The notes under the pieces are model-generated. The model saw only the letters and a program-made list of their open reading frames with translations. It searched no databases and was not told the origin of the DNA. A DNA stretch of 9,893 nt from Serpentinimonas sp. (lineage in GTDB: Bacteria > Pseudomonadota > Gammaproteobacteria > Burkholderiales > Burkholderiaceae_C). The stretch covers positions 1-9,893 of the forward strand of contig JALOSG010000110.1 of NCBI GenBank assembly GCA_025458665.1. The letters run 5' to 3'. This document shows positions 1 through 6,183 of the stretch, piece by piece. Position numbers and translations under genes: made by a program. The number at the start of each line of letters is the position of its first letter. Position 1 is the stretch's first letter.

Positions 1-183
1 GATGTCGAGCAGGGCATAGCTGTCCTTGCCGCCCGACAGGCAGACCATGACCTTGTCGCCCTCCTCGATCATGCGGTAGTCGCCAATGGCCTGGCCCATG
101 AGCCGGCACAGGCGCTTTTCCAGCTTGTGGTCTTCGCGCTGCTGGCGTTCGGCCGCAGTGATGGTGCTGGCTGTGTTCACCAT
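1..183 (-). CDS. ttcA: tRNA 2-thiocytidine biosynthesis protein TtcA, N-terminal part (cut by window edge)
   Basis: Only the first 61 residues are in the window; the rest lies beyond base 1. The visible part contains the PP-loop ATP pyrophosphatase motif SGGKDS (about residues 51-56) after a charged N-terminal helix, in the arrangement typical of TtcA. TtcA is a cytosolic Fe-S enzyme that activates C32 of certain tRNAs with ATP and thiolates it to 2-thiocytidine. The CxxC cysteines that hold the cluster would lie outside the window. The ATG at 181-183 was chosen because it has a good Shine-Dalgarno (GGAG, 192-195, 8-base spacer). It overlaps the end of folB in the string ATGGTGA, which suggests translational coupling. 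Other PP-loop enzymes (TilS, TtuA-like) share the motif, but the flanking residues fit TtcA best. Confidence 0.88.
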   Translation of the reverse strand, partial: MVNTASTITAAERQQREDHKLEKRLCRLMGQAIGDYRMIEEGDKVMVCLSGGKDSYALLDI

Positions 184-548
184 TGGCCACTCTCCATGCG
201 TATGGCGACTTCGCAGTCGTCGAATATTTCCAGCTTGGCAATGCGCACCCGCACGCCAATCACGCCGGGAAGTTGCGACAGCCGGTGCGTGAGTTTGCCG
301 ATCAGGCTCTCCAGCAGGTTCACGTGCTCGGCGGTGCACTCGGCAATGATGATCTCGCGCACCTTGCGGTAATCGAGCACATGGTGGATGTGGTCGTCCA
401 CCGGCGCCAGCGGTTGTGTGCCCTGGTTCAGTTCAGCGTCCACCTGGATGGGCTGGGGCGCGGTTTTTTCGTGGTCCAGGATGCCGAGGTTGGCGTTGAA
501 GCGCAGGCCGGTCAGGGTCAGGGTCTGGTTGCCTTTGGAGGTGCTCAT
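177..548 (-). CDS. folB: Dihydroneopterin aldolase
   Basis: A 123-residue protein, the usual FolB length. FolB converts 7,8-dihydroneopterin to 6-hydroxymethyl-7,8-dihydropterin and glycolaldehyde in folate synthesis, as a cytosolic tunnel-fold oligomer. Family signs are GILDHEK (22-28) with Glu27 in the pterin-site region, LDYRKV (58-63), the helix with NLLES (77-81) whose Glu80 matches the pterin-anchoring glutamate, and IAKLE (103-107) whose Lys105 sits where the catalytic lysine is expected. The start ATG (546-548) has no clear Shine-Dalgarno. The gene lies 20 bases after the pteridine reductase gene, and its TGA overlaps the ttcA start by 7 bases, so the three genes probably form one transcript. 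Neighbouring pteridine metabolism supports the folate role. Epimerase activity on dihydromonapterin, known in some FolB/FolX proteins, cannot be judged from sequence. Confidence 0.93.
   Translation of the reverse strand: MSTSKGNQTLTLTGLRFNANLGILDHEKTAPQPIQVDAELNQGTQPLAPVDDHIHHVLDYRKVREIIIAECTAEHVNLLESLIGKLTHRLSQLPGVIGVRVRIAKLEIFDDCEVAIRMESGQW
192..195 (-). promoter_or_regulatory. Ribosome binding site of ttcA inside folB
   Basis: Read on the minus strand, GGAG (within GGAGAG) lies 8 bases before the ttcA ATG and inside the last codons of folB. It supports the ATG at 183 as the ttcA start and re-initiation by ribosomes finishing folB. This is one of the few clear Shine-Dalgarno sequences in the window. 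Confidence 0.6.
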
Positions 549-568
549 GGGCGTGATTCCGGGCCGGG

Positions 569-1381
569 TTACATGAGGGAGAAATCGCGCTCGAAACGCA
601 GGAGGTGCTGGCCACCGTCCACCAGCAGCGTGGTGCCCGTGATGGAGCTGTTCTCCAGCGCAAAGCGCACGGTGGCGGCCACGTCTTCGGGTGCCGATGA
701 ACGCCCCAGCGGCGACTGGCGGTGCAGTTCGGCAAACTTGTCGTCGGTCAGCATGTGGCTGGTGAGCGTGAGGCCAGGCGCCACACCCACCACCCGCACC
801 AGCGGTGCCAGGGCCAGCGCCAGCATGGTGTTGGCGGCTTCCAGCGCGGCCTTGGAAAGGGTGTAGCTGAAGAAGTCCGGGTTCATGTTCCAGAGCTTCT
901 GGTCCAGCAGGTTCACCACGGCGCCGCGCGGGCGCCCGGCTTCCTCGGGCTTGCCCGGCGTGTCCTTCAGGTGCTGGTGCAGCGCCTGCGCCAGCAGCAC
1001 GGGTGCTGCGGTGTTGGTGCGCCAGTGCTGCTCCATGCGGGCGTGGGAAAAGCTGTCGGCGCTGTCGTGCTCGAACAGCGAGGCGTTGTTCACCACGGCG
1101 TTCAGGCCACCCAGTGCCTCGGCCGCGGCGGGCACCAGTTGGCGCACGGCGGCTTCATCGGCCAGATCGGCTTTCAGCACGGCGCTGCGCACGCCCAGGG
1201 CCTGGCAGTCGGCGGCGGTTTGCTGGGCATCGGCTTCCGAGCGGTGGCAATGCACCGCCACGTTCCAGCCGCCCTGGGCCAGTGCCAGCGCGATGTAGCG
1301 GCCCATGCGCTTGCCCGCCCCCGTGACCAGCACATGGCGGGAGGCACTGTGGGCGGTGGCTTCGGAGGATGAAGAGGGCAT
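569..1381 (-). CDS. Short-chain dehydrogenase of PTR1/FolM type (pteridine reductase, dihydromonapterin reductase-like)
   Basis: A 270-residue Rossmann-fold SDR. The nucleotide-binding motif TGAGKRMG (20-27) has the TGxxxRxG form typical of pteridine reductases; Arg25 replaces the usual small residue and is known in PTR1 to contact the cofactor and pterin. NNAS (98-101) is the conserved SDR loop. The catalytic set is Asp160, Tyr173 and Lys177: Asp takes the place of the classical SDR serine, with the same Asp-Tyr spacing of 13 as in Leishmania PTR1. The C-terminus has the usual VDGGQ motif. The likely reaction is NADPH-dependent reduction of dihydropterins (FolM makes tetrahydromonapterin). 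Position directly before folB supports this. The ATG at 1381 was preferred although the frame stays open to 1504, because the longer form adds 41 residues unlike any SDR and would run into the divergent methyltransferase gene. No clear Shine-Dalgarno is visible. Substrate is inferred. Confidence 0.82.
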   Translation of the reverse strand: MPSSSSEATAHSASRHVLVTGAGKRMGRYIALALAQGGWNVAVHCHRSEADAQQTAADCQALGVRSAVLKADLADEAAVRQLVPAAAEALGGLNAVVNNASLFEHDSADSFSHARMEQHWRTNTAAPVLLAQALHQHLKDTPGKPEEAGRPRGAVVNLLDQKLWNMNPDFFSYTLSKAALEAANTMLALALAPLVRVVGVAPGLTLTSHMLTDDKFAELHRQSPLGRSSAPEDVAATVRFALENSSITGTTLLVDGGQHLLRFERDFSLM

Positions 1382-1492
1382 GGGGTACGGAGTGAGGTGG
1401 TGGGAGATGGCGCCGAAACAGGGCTGCGCAAAGCGGGGCAGGTCTATCCGTAGGAGACGCACGCACCCACCTTCGTGGACAATGCCAGCCTC
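1382..1492. promoter_or_regulatory. Divergent intergenic region between pteridine reductase and methyltransferase genes
   Basis: About 110 bases separate the two divergent starts (93 if the upstream GTG at 1475 is used). Both transcription units should be driven from here or from the neighbouring 5' coding ends. I could not find a convincing -35/-10 pair on either strand. AGGAG at 1452-1456 is too far from either methyltransferase start to act as its Shine-Dalgarno. Confidence 0.4.
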
Positions 1493-2674
1493 ATGAGCGC
1501 CCAAGCCCCGATTTTATCCAGCCCCCTGCTGCAGCGCGTGCAATCCACCCTGGAAGCCGCTGGAGGCTGGCTTCCCTTCGATGCCTTCATGCAGATGGCG
1601 TTGTACGAGCCCGGGCTGGGCTATTACGCCCGCGACACCGTGAAGCTGGGTGCCATGCCGCGGGACGGGAGCGACTTTGTCACCGCCCCTGAAATGTCGC
1701 CGTGGTTTGGCCGCACGCTGGCGCGCCAGGTGGCGCAGGCGCTGCAGGCCACTGGCACCACCGAGGTGTGGGAATTTGGTGCCGGCACGGGTGCACTGGC
1801 GCAGCAGGTGCTGGGGGCCCTGGCCTTGCCAGACGGCGCAGCGTCGGCGGGTGGTCCGCTTCTGCAGAAGTACCACATCGTGGAGCTGTCGGCCGATTTG
1901 CGCCAGCGCCAGCAGCAACGCTTGCAGGCGATGGCCCCCGCGCTGGCGGAGCGTGTGGTGTGGGAAGACCGCCTGCCCGAGCGCATGGCAGGTGTTTTGC
2001 TGGCCAACGAAGTGCTGGACGCCATGCCAGTGAAACTGCTGGTGCGCAAGGCCGGCGTGTGGCACGAGCGCGGCGTGGGTTGGGTAGGCTCCAGTGCCGA
2101 GGCCGCCGGCCAGCATGTTCCCGCAGGCCTGGTCTGGCAGGACCGCCCCACGGCCCTGCGCCCGCCGGTGGATATTCCTGGCAACCACGACTACCTCACC
2201 GAAATCCACCCGCACGCCGAAGCCTTCATGCGCACCCTGGGCGACTGCTGGGTGCAGGGCGCGGGTTTCTTCATCGACTACGGCTTCCCCGAGTCCGAGT
2301 ACTACCACCCGCAACGCTCCGCCGGTACGCTGATGTGCCACCGCGCCCACCGTGCCGACGACCAGCCGCTGGCCGATGTGGGCCACAAGGACATCACGGC
2401 GCATGTGAATTTCACGGGGGTGGCGCTGGCGGCGCAGGAGGCGGGGCTGGACGTGCTGGGCTACTGCAGCCAGGGGCGCTTCCTCATCAATTGCGGGTTG
2501 CTGGACCACACCGAGCCCCTGTCGCTGGCCGAACGTGCGCAACTGGCGCGGCTGGTGAACGAGCACGAAATGGGCGAACTGTTCAAGGTGCTCACCGTGG
2601 CCCCGCGCACCGCAGGGCAGGCAGACTGGGTGCCCCTGGGCCACGCGGTGGGGGACCGCACGCACACGCTGTAA
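1493..2674 (+). CDS. SAM-dependent methyltransferase, MidA/NDUFAF7 family
   Basis: A 393-residue protein matching the DUF185/Methyltransf_28 family in length and motifs. The N-terminal signature FDAFMQMALYEPGLGYY (29-45) is typical. EFGAGTG (94-100) is the SAM-binding glycine motif, ELS (131-133) ends the next strand, NEVLDAMPV (172-180) is the most diagnostic motif, and FIDYGFP (260-266) follows. The human member, NDUFAF7, dimethylates an arginine of complex I subunit NDUFS2 in mitochondria. The bacterial substrate is not established to my knowledge, although the protein is cytosolic by its lack of a signal or membrane segment. An in-frame GTG at 1475 would add six residues; the ATG at 1493 was preferred, but neither start has a good Shine-Dalgarno. 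The gene diverges from the folate cluster and ends 16 bases from the convergent cca stop. Confidence 0.88.
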   Translation: MSAQAPILSSPLLQRVQSTLEAAGGWLPFDAFMQMALYEPGLGYYARDTVKLGAMPRDGSDFVTAPEMSPWFGRTLARQVAQALQATGTTEVWEFGAGTGALAQQVLGALALPDGAASAGGPLLQKYHIVELSADLRQRQQQRLQAMAPALAERVVWEDRLPERMAGVLLANEVLDAMPVKLLVRKAGVWHERGVGWVGSSAEAAGQHVPAGLVWQDRPTALRPPVDIPGNHDYLTEIHPHAEAFMRTLGDCWVQGAGFFIDYGFPESEYYHPQRSAGTLMCHRAHRADDQPLADVGHKDITAHVNFTGVALAAQEAGLDVLGYCSQGRFLINCGLLDHTEPLSLAERAQLARLVNEHEMGELFKVLTVAPRTAGQADWVPLGHAVGDRTHTL

Positions 2675-2690
2675 GGTTGGTGCGGTTTGC

Positions 2691-4019
2691 TCAGCCCAGC
2701 GATGAGTTTTGGAGCGCTGCTTCCACCGCCTGCAGCCGCGCCGCGTGTATGACCCGGCCCACCGCCTCACCCTGTAGCCCGCGCGCCATGGCCTCTTGCG
2801 CCAGCGGCTGCGTGGCCACACCCAGCGCCCCATCGAGCAGGCGTTCCAGCAGGACTCGCTGGGGGTAGGGATCGTTCTCGCGGCCAGTACGCCCGCGCGC
2901 ATCGGCTTCGCAGGCCAGCAGTGCATCGCGGAAGCGCGCGGGTTTGCGCAGCGCGTCGCAGCGCTCCAGCAGGCGCAGCAGCGCTTCGGCGCCAAACCCC
3001 AGGCAGCGGTGGATGTTGCCGTGCTCGCGCGCCACCACCTCGGCCAGTTCGCGGCACGGGTTGGGCACGCGCCAGCGGTCGCACAGGGGGTGCAGCAGGT
3101 GCACGCTGCGGGCCTCGTGGCCGATGTGGCGGGGCAGCACATCGGCCGGAGTGGTGCCTTTGCCGAGGTCGTGGCACAGGCAGGCAAAGCGGGTGGGCAG
3201 GTTGGCGCCCAGCCGTGCGCTCTGGTCCAGCACCAGCATGAGGTGCAGGCCGGTATCCACCTCCGGGTGGTGTTCGGGCGGTTGCGGTACGCCCCACAGG
3301 CGGTCTACTTCGGGCAGCAGCACGGCCAGCGCGCCACACTCGCGCAGCAAGGCCAGCATGCGCGAGGGCTGGCGTTCCATGAGCCCGCGCGAGAGCTCCT
3401 GCCACACCCGTTCGGGCACCAGATGGTCGATCTCTCCGTGTTCCACCATGTGGCGCAACAGGGCCAGGGTGTCCGGGGCCACCCTGAAGGCAGGCCAGCG
3501 AGCGGCAAAGCGCGCCATGCGCAACAGGCGCACCGGGTCTTCGTGGAAGGCATCTGTCACATGGCGCAATTGGCCTGCCTGCAGGTCTTTCGCGCCGCCG
3601 TAGGGGTCTACCAGGCCTTTCAGGCCGCCGGTGTGCTGGTCGGTATGTGAGGCGGGTTGTGGGCTGCCATCGGGCGCCAGGTCTTCCAGTGCAATGGCCA
3701 TGGCGTTGATGGTGAGATCCCGGCGGGCCAGGTCTTCCTCCAGCGTCACGCCAGGATCGGTGAGGAATTCGAAGCCGTGGTAGCCGCGTGCGGTTTTGCG
3801 TTCGGTGCGGGCCAGCGCGTATTCCTCCCGGGTGGTGGGGTGCAGGAACACTGGGAAGTCGCGCCCCACGGGGATGTAGCCTTGCGCCACCATAGCCTCG
3901 GGGGTGGCACCGACCACGACCCAGTCGCGGTCGGTGTGGGCGGAGGGTACGGCATGAGCACCGTGCGCCTGGCCCAGCAGGGCATCCCGCACCGCACCGC
4001 CCACCAGGTAAATCTGCAT
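2691..4019 (-). CDS. cca: Multifunctional CCA tRNA nucleotidyltransferase
   Basis: A 442-residue enzyme that adds or repairs the 3' CCA end of tRNAs from CTP and ATP without a template. It follows the E. coli-type Cca layout. LVGGAVRD (5-12) binds the nucleotide, and DRD (Asp30, Asp32) supplies the metal-binding carboxylates. RRD (99-101) starts a motif important for ribose and nucleotide recognition, and EDPVRLLRMARFAAR (160-174) lies in the nucleobase-selecting neck. The C-terminal HD domain has His283-Asp284 (CHDLGKG) and belongs to the subgroup with 2',3'-cyclic phosphodiesterase and phosphatase activity. Compared with E. coli (412 residues) there is a short extra stretch of about nine residues (roughly 18-28) just before DRD. 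The frame stays open 220 codons further upstream, but the ATG at 4019 is where homology begins. The start lies 2 bases after the GST-like stop, so the genes are probably translated from one mRNA. Confidence 0.95.
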   Translation of the reverse strand: MQIYLVGGAVRDALLGQAHGAHAVPSAHTDRDWVVVGATPEAMVAQGYIPVGRDFPVFLHPTTREEYALARTERKTARGYHGFEFLTDPGVTLEEDLARRDLTINAMAIALEDLAPDGSPQPASHTDQHTGGLKGLVDPYGGAKDLQAGQLRHVTDAFHEDPVRLLRMARFAARWPAFRVAPDTLALLRHMVEHGEIDHLVPERVWQELSRGLMERQPSRMLALLRECGALAVLLPEVDRLWGVPQPPEHHPEVDTGLHLMLVLDQSARLGANLPTRFACLCHDLGKGTTPADVLPRHIGHEARSVHLLHPLCDRWRVPNPCRELAEVVAREHGNIHRCLGFGAEALLRLLERCDALRKPARFRDALLACEADARGRTGRENDPYPQRVLLERLLDGALGVATQPLAQEAMARGLQGEAVGRVIHAARLQAVEAALQNSSLG

Positions 4020-4021
4020 GT

Positions 4022-4732
4022 TCAGCGGCCCAGCCGGTACGGTTCCTCGAAATCGAGAAAGTCCTGTTCTGCCAGGGCCTCCTGTATCCAGGCCTGCACG
4101 CCCGGCAGCGCGGTGACGCGGTCCACGTAGGCCTGTACCGTGGCAGACACAGGCAGCGCGTAGGTGTTCAGGCGCATGCATACCGGCGCGAAGTAGGCAT
4201 CGGCCACAGAAAACGCGCCGAACAGCAGCGGCCCACCCGAGCGCGCCAGCAGCCCCTCCCACAGCGTGTGCAGTCGGGCCACATCGGCGCGCACGGCGGC
4301 GTTGTCGCGCCAGATGAGGGCTCCCACCTGCGGCAGTTGCGCCTCGATGTTCATGGGGCAGGCGCTGCGCAGGGCGCCAAAGCCCGAATGCATTTCCGCA
4401 CAGGCGCTGCGGGCCAGTGCGCGGGCTGCCGGGTCCTGTGGCCATAGCTGGTGTGCGGGAAACTGCTCGGCCACGAATTCGGCAATGGCCAGCGTGTCCC
4501 ACACGGCCACGTCTTCGGCGCCCACACGGGCCTGCAGCACGGGCACTTTGCCGGTCGGGCTCACGCCCTGCAGTTGTTGCTTGAACTGGGAGCCCGCCGC
4601 GAACGAATCGAAGCGGACCATGACTTCCTGGAACCCAATGCCCGCCTGGCGCAGCAGCACCCAGGGCCGCATGGACCACGAGGAATAGTTCTTGTTGCCT
4701 ATGTAGAGGCGCAGGTCGGTGGGAGCGGGCAT
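4022..4732 (-). CDS. Glutathione S-transferase family protein
   Basis: A 236-residue cytosolic protein with a thioredoxin-like N-terminal domain and an all-helical C-terminal domain. YSSWSMRPW (16-24) holds the active-site region, where Ser17 or Ser18 is the likely glutathione-activating residue. GKVPVL (61-66) contains the cis-proline Pro64, and WDTLAI (78-83) matches the glutathione-binding turn usually written ESxAI, here with Asp instead of Glu. The residues after about 95 form the helical domain. The pattern is of the serine-type GSTs, closest by eye to the E. coli YfcF-like group, but the subclass is uncertain. The substrate is unknown; conjugation or peroxide reduction with glutathione is the general family role. 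It sits between the CsoR-like regulator (25-base gap) and cca (2-base gap), so cca expression is probably linked to it. No clear Shine-Dalgarno precedes the ATG. Confidence 0.85.
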   Translation of the reverse strand: MPAPTDLRLYIGNKNYSSWSMRPWVLLRQAGIGFQEVMVRFDSFAAGSQFKQQLQGVSPTGKVPVLQARVGAEDVAVWDTLAIAEFVAEQFPAHQLWPQDPAARALARSACAEMHSGFGALRSACPMNIEAQLPQVGALIWRDNAAVRADVARLHTLWEGLLARSGGPLLFGAFSVADAYFAPVCMRLNTYALPVSATVQAYVDRVTALPGVQAWIQEALAEQDFLDFEEPYRLGR

Positions 4733-4757
4733 GGCGGGGAAGTCAGAAAAACGGCGT

Positions 4758-5144
4758 TCAGGCGTACTTCTGCAGGATCTGTGTGGAGCGTTCCACCTCG
4801 CGCAGGGTGTGCTCGTCGGCCACCTGCACGGCCTCCATCACCGAGCAGGCCATCATGCGGTAGAAGGCCTTGTCCATGGCCTTGCGCGCAGCCGACATCT
4901 GCTGGGCCACGTCCTCGCAGGAGCGCCCGCCCTCCACCATGTCCACCAGCGCGCGCACCTGTCCCTCAATGCGCCTGAGACGATTCACCACTTCGCGCTG
5001 GTGTTCCAGGCGGTACGCCGAGGAGGTGATGGCCGGCATCGAGTCCGCTGGGGACGTACCGGGCACGCTCGTGGCTTTGCCTGCGGCCTGGCTGCGCCGG
5101 GCGGTCTTGCGGGGTAGGGGACTCGCGGAAGGAACGGTCGACAT
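4758..5144 (-). CDS. CsoR/FrmR/RcnR-family transcriptional repressor (DUF156) with unusual sensor residues
   Basis: A 128-residue protein. Residues from about 48 onward match the small all-helical family that binds DNA as a tetramer and releases it on sensing Cu(I), Ni/Co, formaldehyde or persulfide. Visible signs are NRLRRIEGQV (54-63), Cys76 at the start of helix 2, and SAARKAMDKAF (84-94). Copper CsoR proteins have Cys-x24-His-x3-Cys; here the position 25 after Cys76 is Ser and the later one is Ala, while a Cys (Cys100) sits at +24. The usual ligand set is therefore not present. The first 45 residues are a Ser/Thr/Pro/basic tail without family similarity. A second ATG at 5039 would give 93 residues, nearer to the common family length, and neither start has a strong Shine-Dalgarno. 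No metal exporter or formaldehyde dehydrogenase is adjacent, so the target is unknown. The downstream GST-like gene is a possible target. Confidence 0.8.
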   Translation of the reverse strand: MSTVPSASPLPRKTARRSQAAGKATSVPGTSPADSMPAITSSAYRLEHQREVVNRLRRIEGQVRALVDMVEGGRSCEDVAQQMSAARKAMDKAFYRMMACSVMEAVQVADEHTLREVERSTQILQKYA

Positions 5145-5180
5145 GGCAGGCCTTTGCTGGGGATGTGAAGCTGGGGAATG

Positions 5181-6122
5181 TCAACGCCGGGCGTGGCGGC
5201 GCACATTGATCAGGGGGTCGGCACGGCCCAACCGGTCGAGGTAGGCGGCCGCCGCAGGTCCGATGGCAGCGGGTGTGATCCCCAGCGCTTCCAGGCCTGG
5301 CCATTGGCCACTGGCAACGTTGTCCACTTCCATGGACTTGAGGTTGTCGCGGCTCATCAGTGGCTGGCCCGGCATCAGTTCCATGAGTCTGGCTTGCAAC
5401 AGTGCCAGCCCCTTGGGGATGCCGAATACCGGGCGCGGATGACCGGACAGGCGGCCAGCCAGTTGTACCAGTTGGGCCAGGGTGAGCACCTCCGGGCCGG
5501 TGCATTCGATGATCTGGCCAGCGGTTTCGGGGCGTTGCAGGCTGCGTACCACCGCTTCGGCCACGTCCACCACCCAGACCGGCTGGAAGCGCGTCCCGGC
5601 GCCAGCCAGTGGCACGAAAGGCGCCACAGTCTGCAAGCGTGCAAAGAGGTTCAGGAACTGGTCTTCAGCGCCAAAAATCACGCTGGGGCGCAGCACCGTG
5701 ACGTCCAGGCCGCTGCTCTTCAGCACGGCTTCGCCGCCGGCCTTGCTCTTCTGGTACAGCGATGGGCCTTCAGTGCTGGCACCCAGCGCACTGACATGCA
5801 CCAGGCGCTTGACGCCGGCTTGCCGCATGGCAGCAGCGACCCGGCGCGGTAGCTCGACGTGGGTGCGCTCGAATTCGGCCGCGCTGCCATGCAGGATGGC
5901 CACCAGCAGCACCACCGCATCATGGCCCGGGATGAGGCGCGCCAGGTCGGCTTCGCTGTGCACGTTGGCTTCCAGCACATCGACCATGGGCAGCGTCTGC
6001 ACGTCGCGCGCGTTGATCGCGCGGCGTGTGGGGACTGTGGCGCGGATGCCCAGCCGATTGAGTTTTTCGCACACGTGGCGGCCCACAAAACCGCTGCCGC
6101 CCAGAACCAGTACTTTTTTCAT
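5181..6122 (-). CDS. NAD(P)-binding atypical SDR, complex I NDUFA9-like family
   Basis: A 313-residue protein. It begins with a Rossmann motif VLGGSGFVG (6-14) directly after the start, followed by a basic patch TRR (32-34) suggesting NADP(H) preference. YQKSK (123-127) is in the YxxxK position, and LRPSVIFGAEDQF (144-156) and FQPVWVVDVAEA (179-190) are typical of the NDUFA9-like group. The mitochondrial relative is an accessory subunit of complex I that binds NADPH without known catalysis. Bacterial members are widespread and mostly uncharacterised; some annotations call them NAD-dependent epimerases. No signal peptide or membrane segment is seen. A TTG at 6131 would add three residues, but the ATG at 6122 fits the family start. 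It lies 61 bases after slt and 36 bases before the regulator gene. Function is not settled by the sequence. Confidence 0.85.
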   Translation of the reverse strand: MKKVLVLGGSGFVGRHVCEKLNRLGIRATVPTRRAINARDVQTLPMVDVLEANVHSEADLARLIPGHDAVVLLVAILHGSAAEFERTHVELPRRVAAAMRQAGVKRLVHVSALGASTEGPSLYQKSKAGGEAVLKSSGLDVTVLRPSVIFGAEDQFLNLFARLQTVAPFVPLAGAGTRFQPVWVVDVAEAVVRSLQRPETAGQIIECTGPEVLTLAQLVQLAGRLSGHPRPVFGIPKGLALLQARLMELMPGQPLMSRDNLKSMEVDNVASGQWPGLEALGITPAAIGPAAAAYLDRLGRADPLINVRRHARR

Positions 6123-6183
6123 AGAGGACAAAGAGACAAACAGAGAACCAGTGCCTGCCGCGCGTTGGGGGTCTGCGCCGCGC

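Noticed and set aside
183..866. A 227-codon plus-strand frame opposite folB and the pteridine reductase gene
   Set aside because: Both minus-strand genes have clear family motifs; this frame has none.
1382..1492. Candidate -35/-10 boxes such as TTGTCC near the methyltransferase start
   Set aside because: No partner hexamer at acceptable spacing was found on either strand.
1514..3187. A 557-codon open frame on the minus strand covering the methyltransferase gene and part of cca
   Set aside because: It lies antisense to the methyltransferase gene and out of frame with cca, has no recognisable motif and is rich in Arg, Ala and His as expected for GC-rich shadow frames.
4020..4679. Upstream extension of the cca frame by 220 codons
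   Set aside because: The extension overlaps the GST-like gene in another frame on the same strand and has no similarity to Cca; the family start is the Met at 4019.
6123..6183. Possible terminator hairpin between slt and the NDUFA9-like gene
   Set aside because: Only a 5-base GC stem with a loop of about 14 bases and no T-run could be drawn, which is too weak to call.
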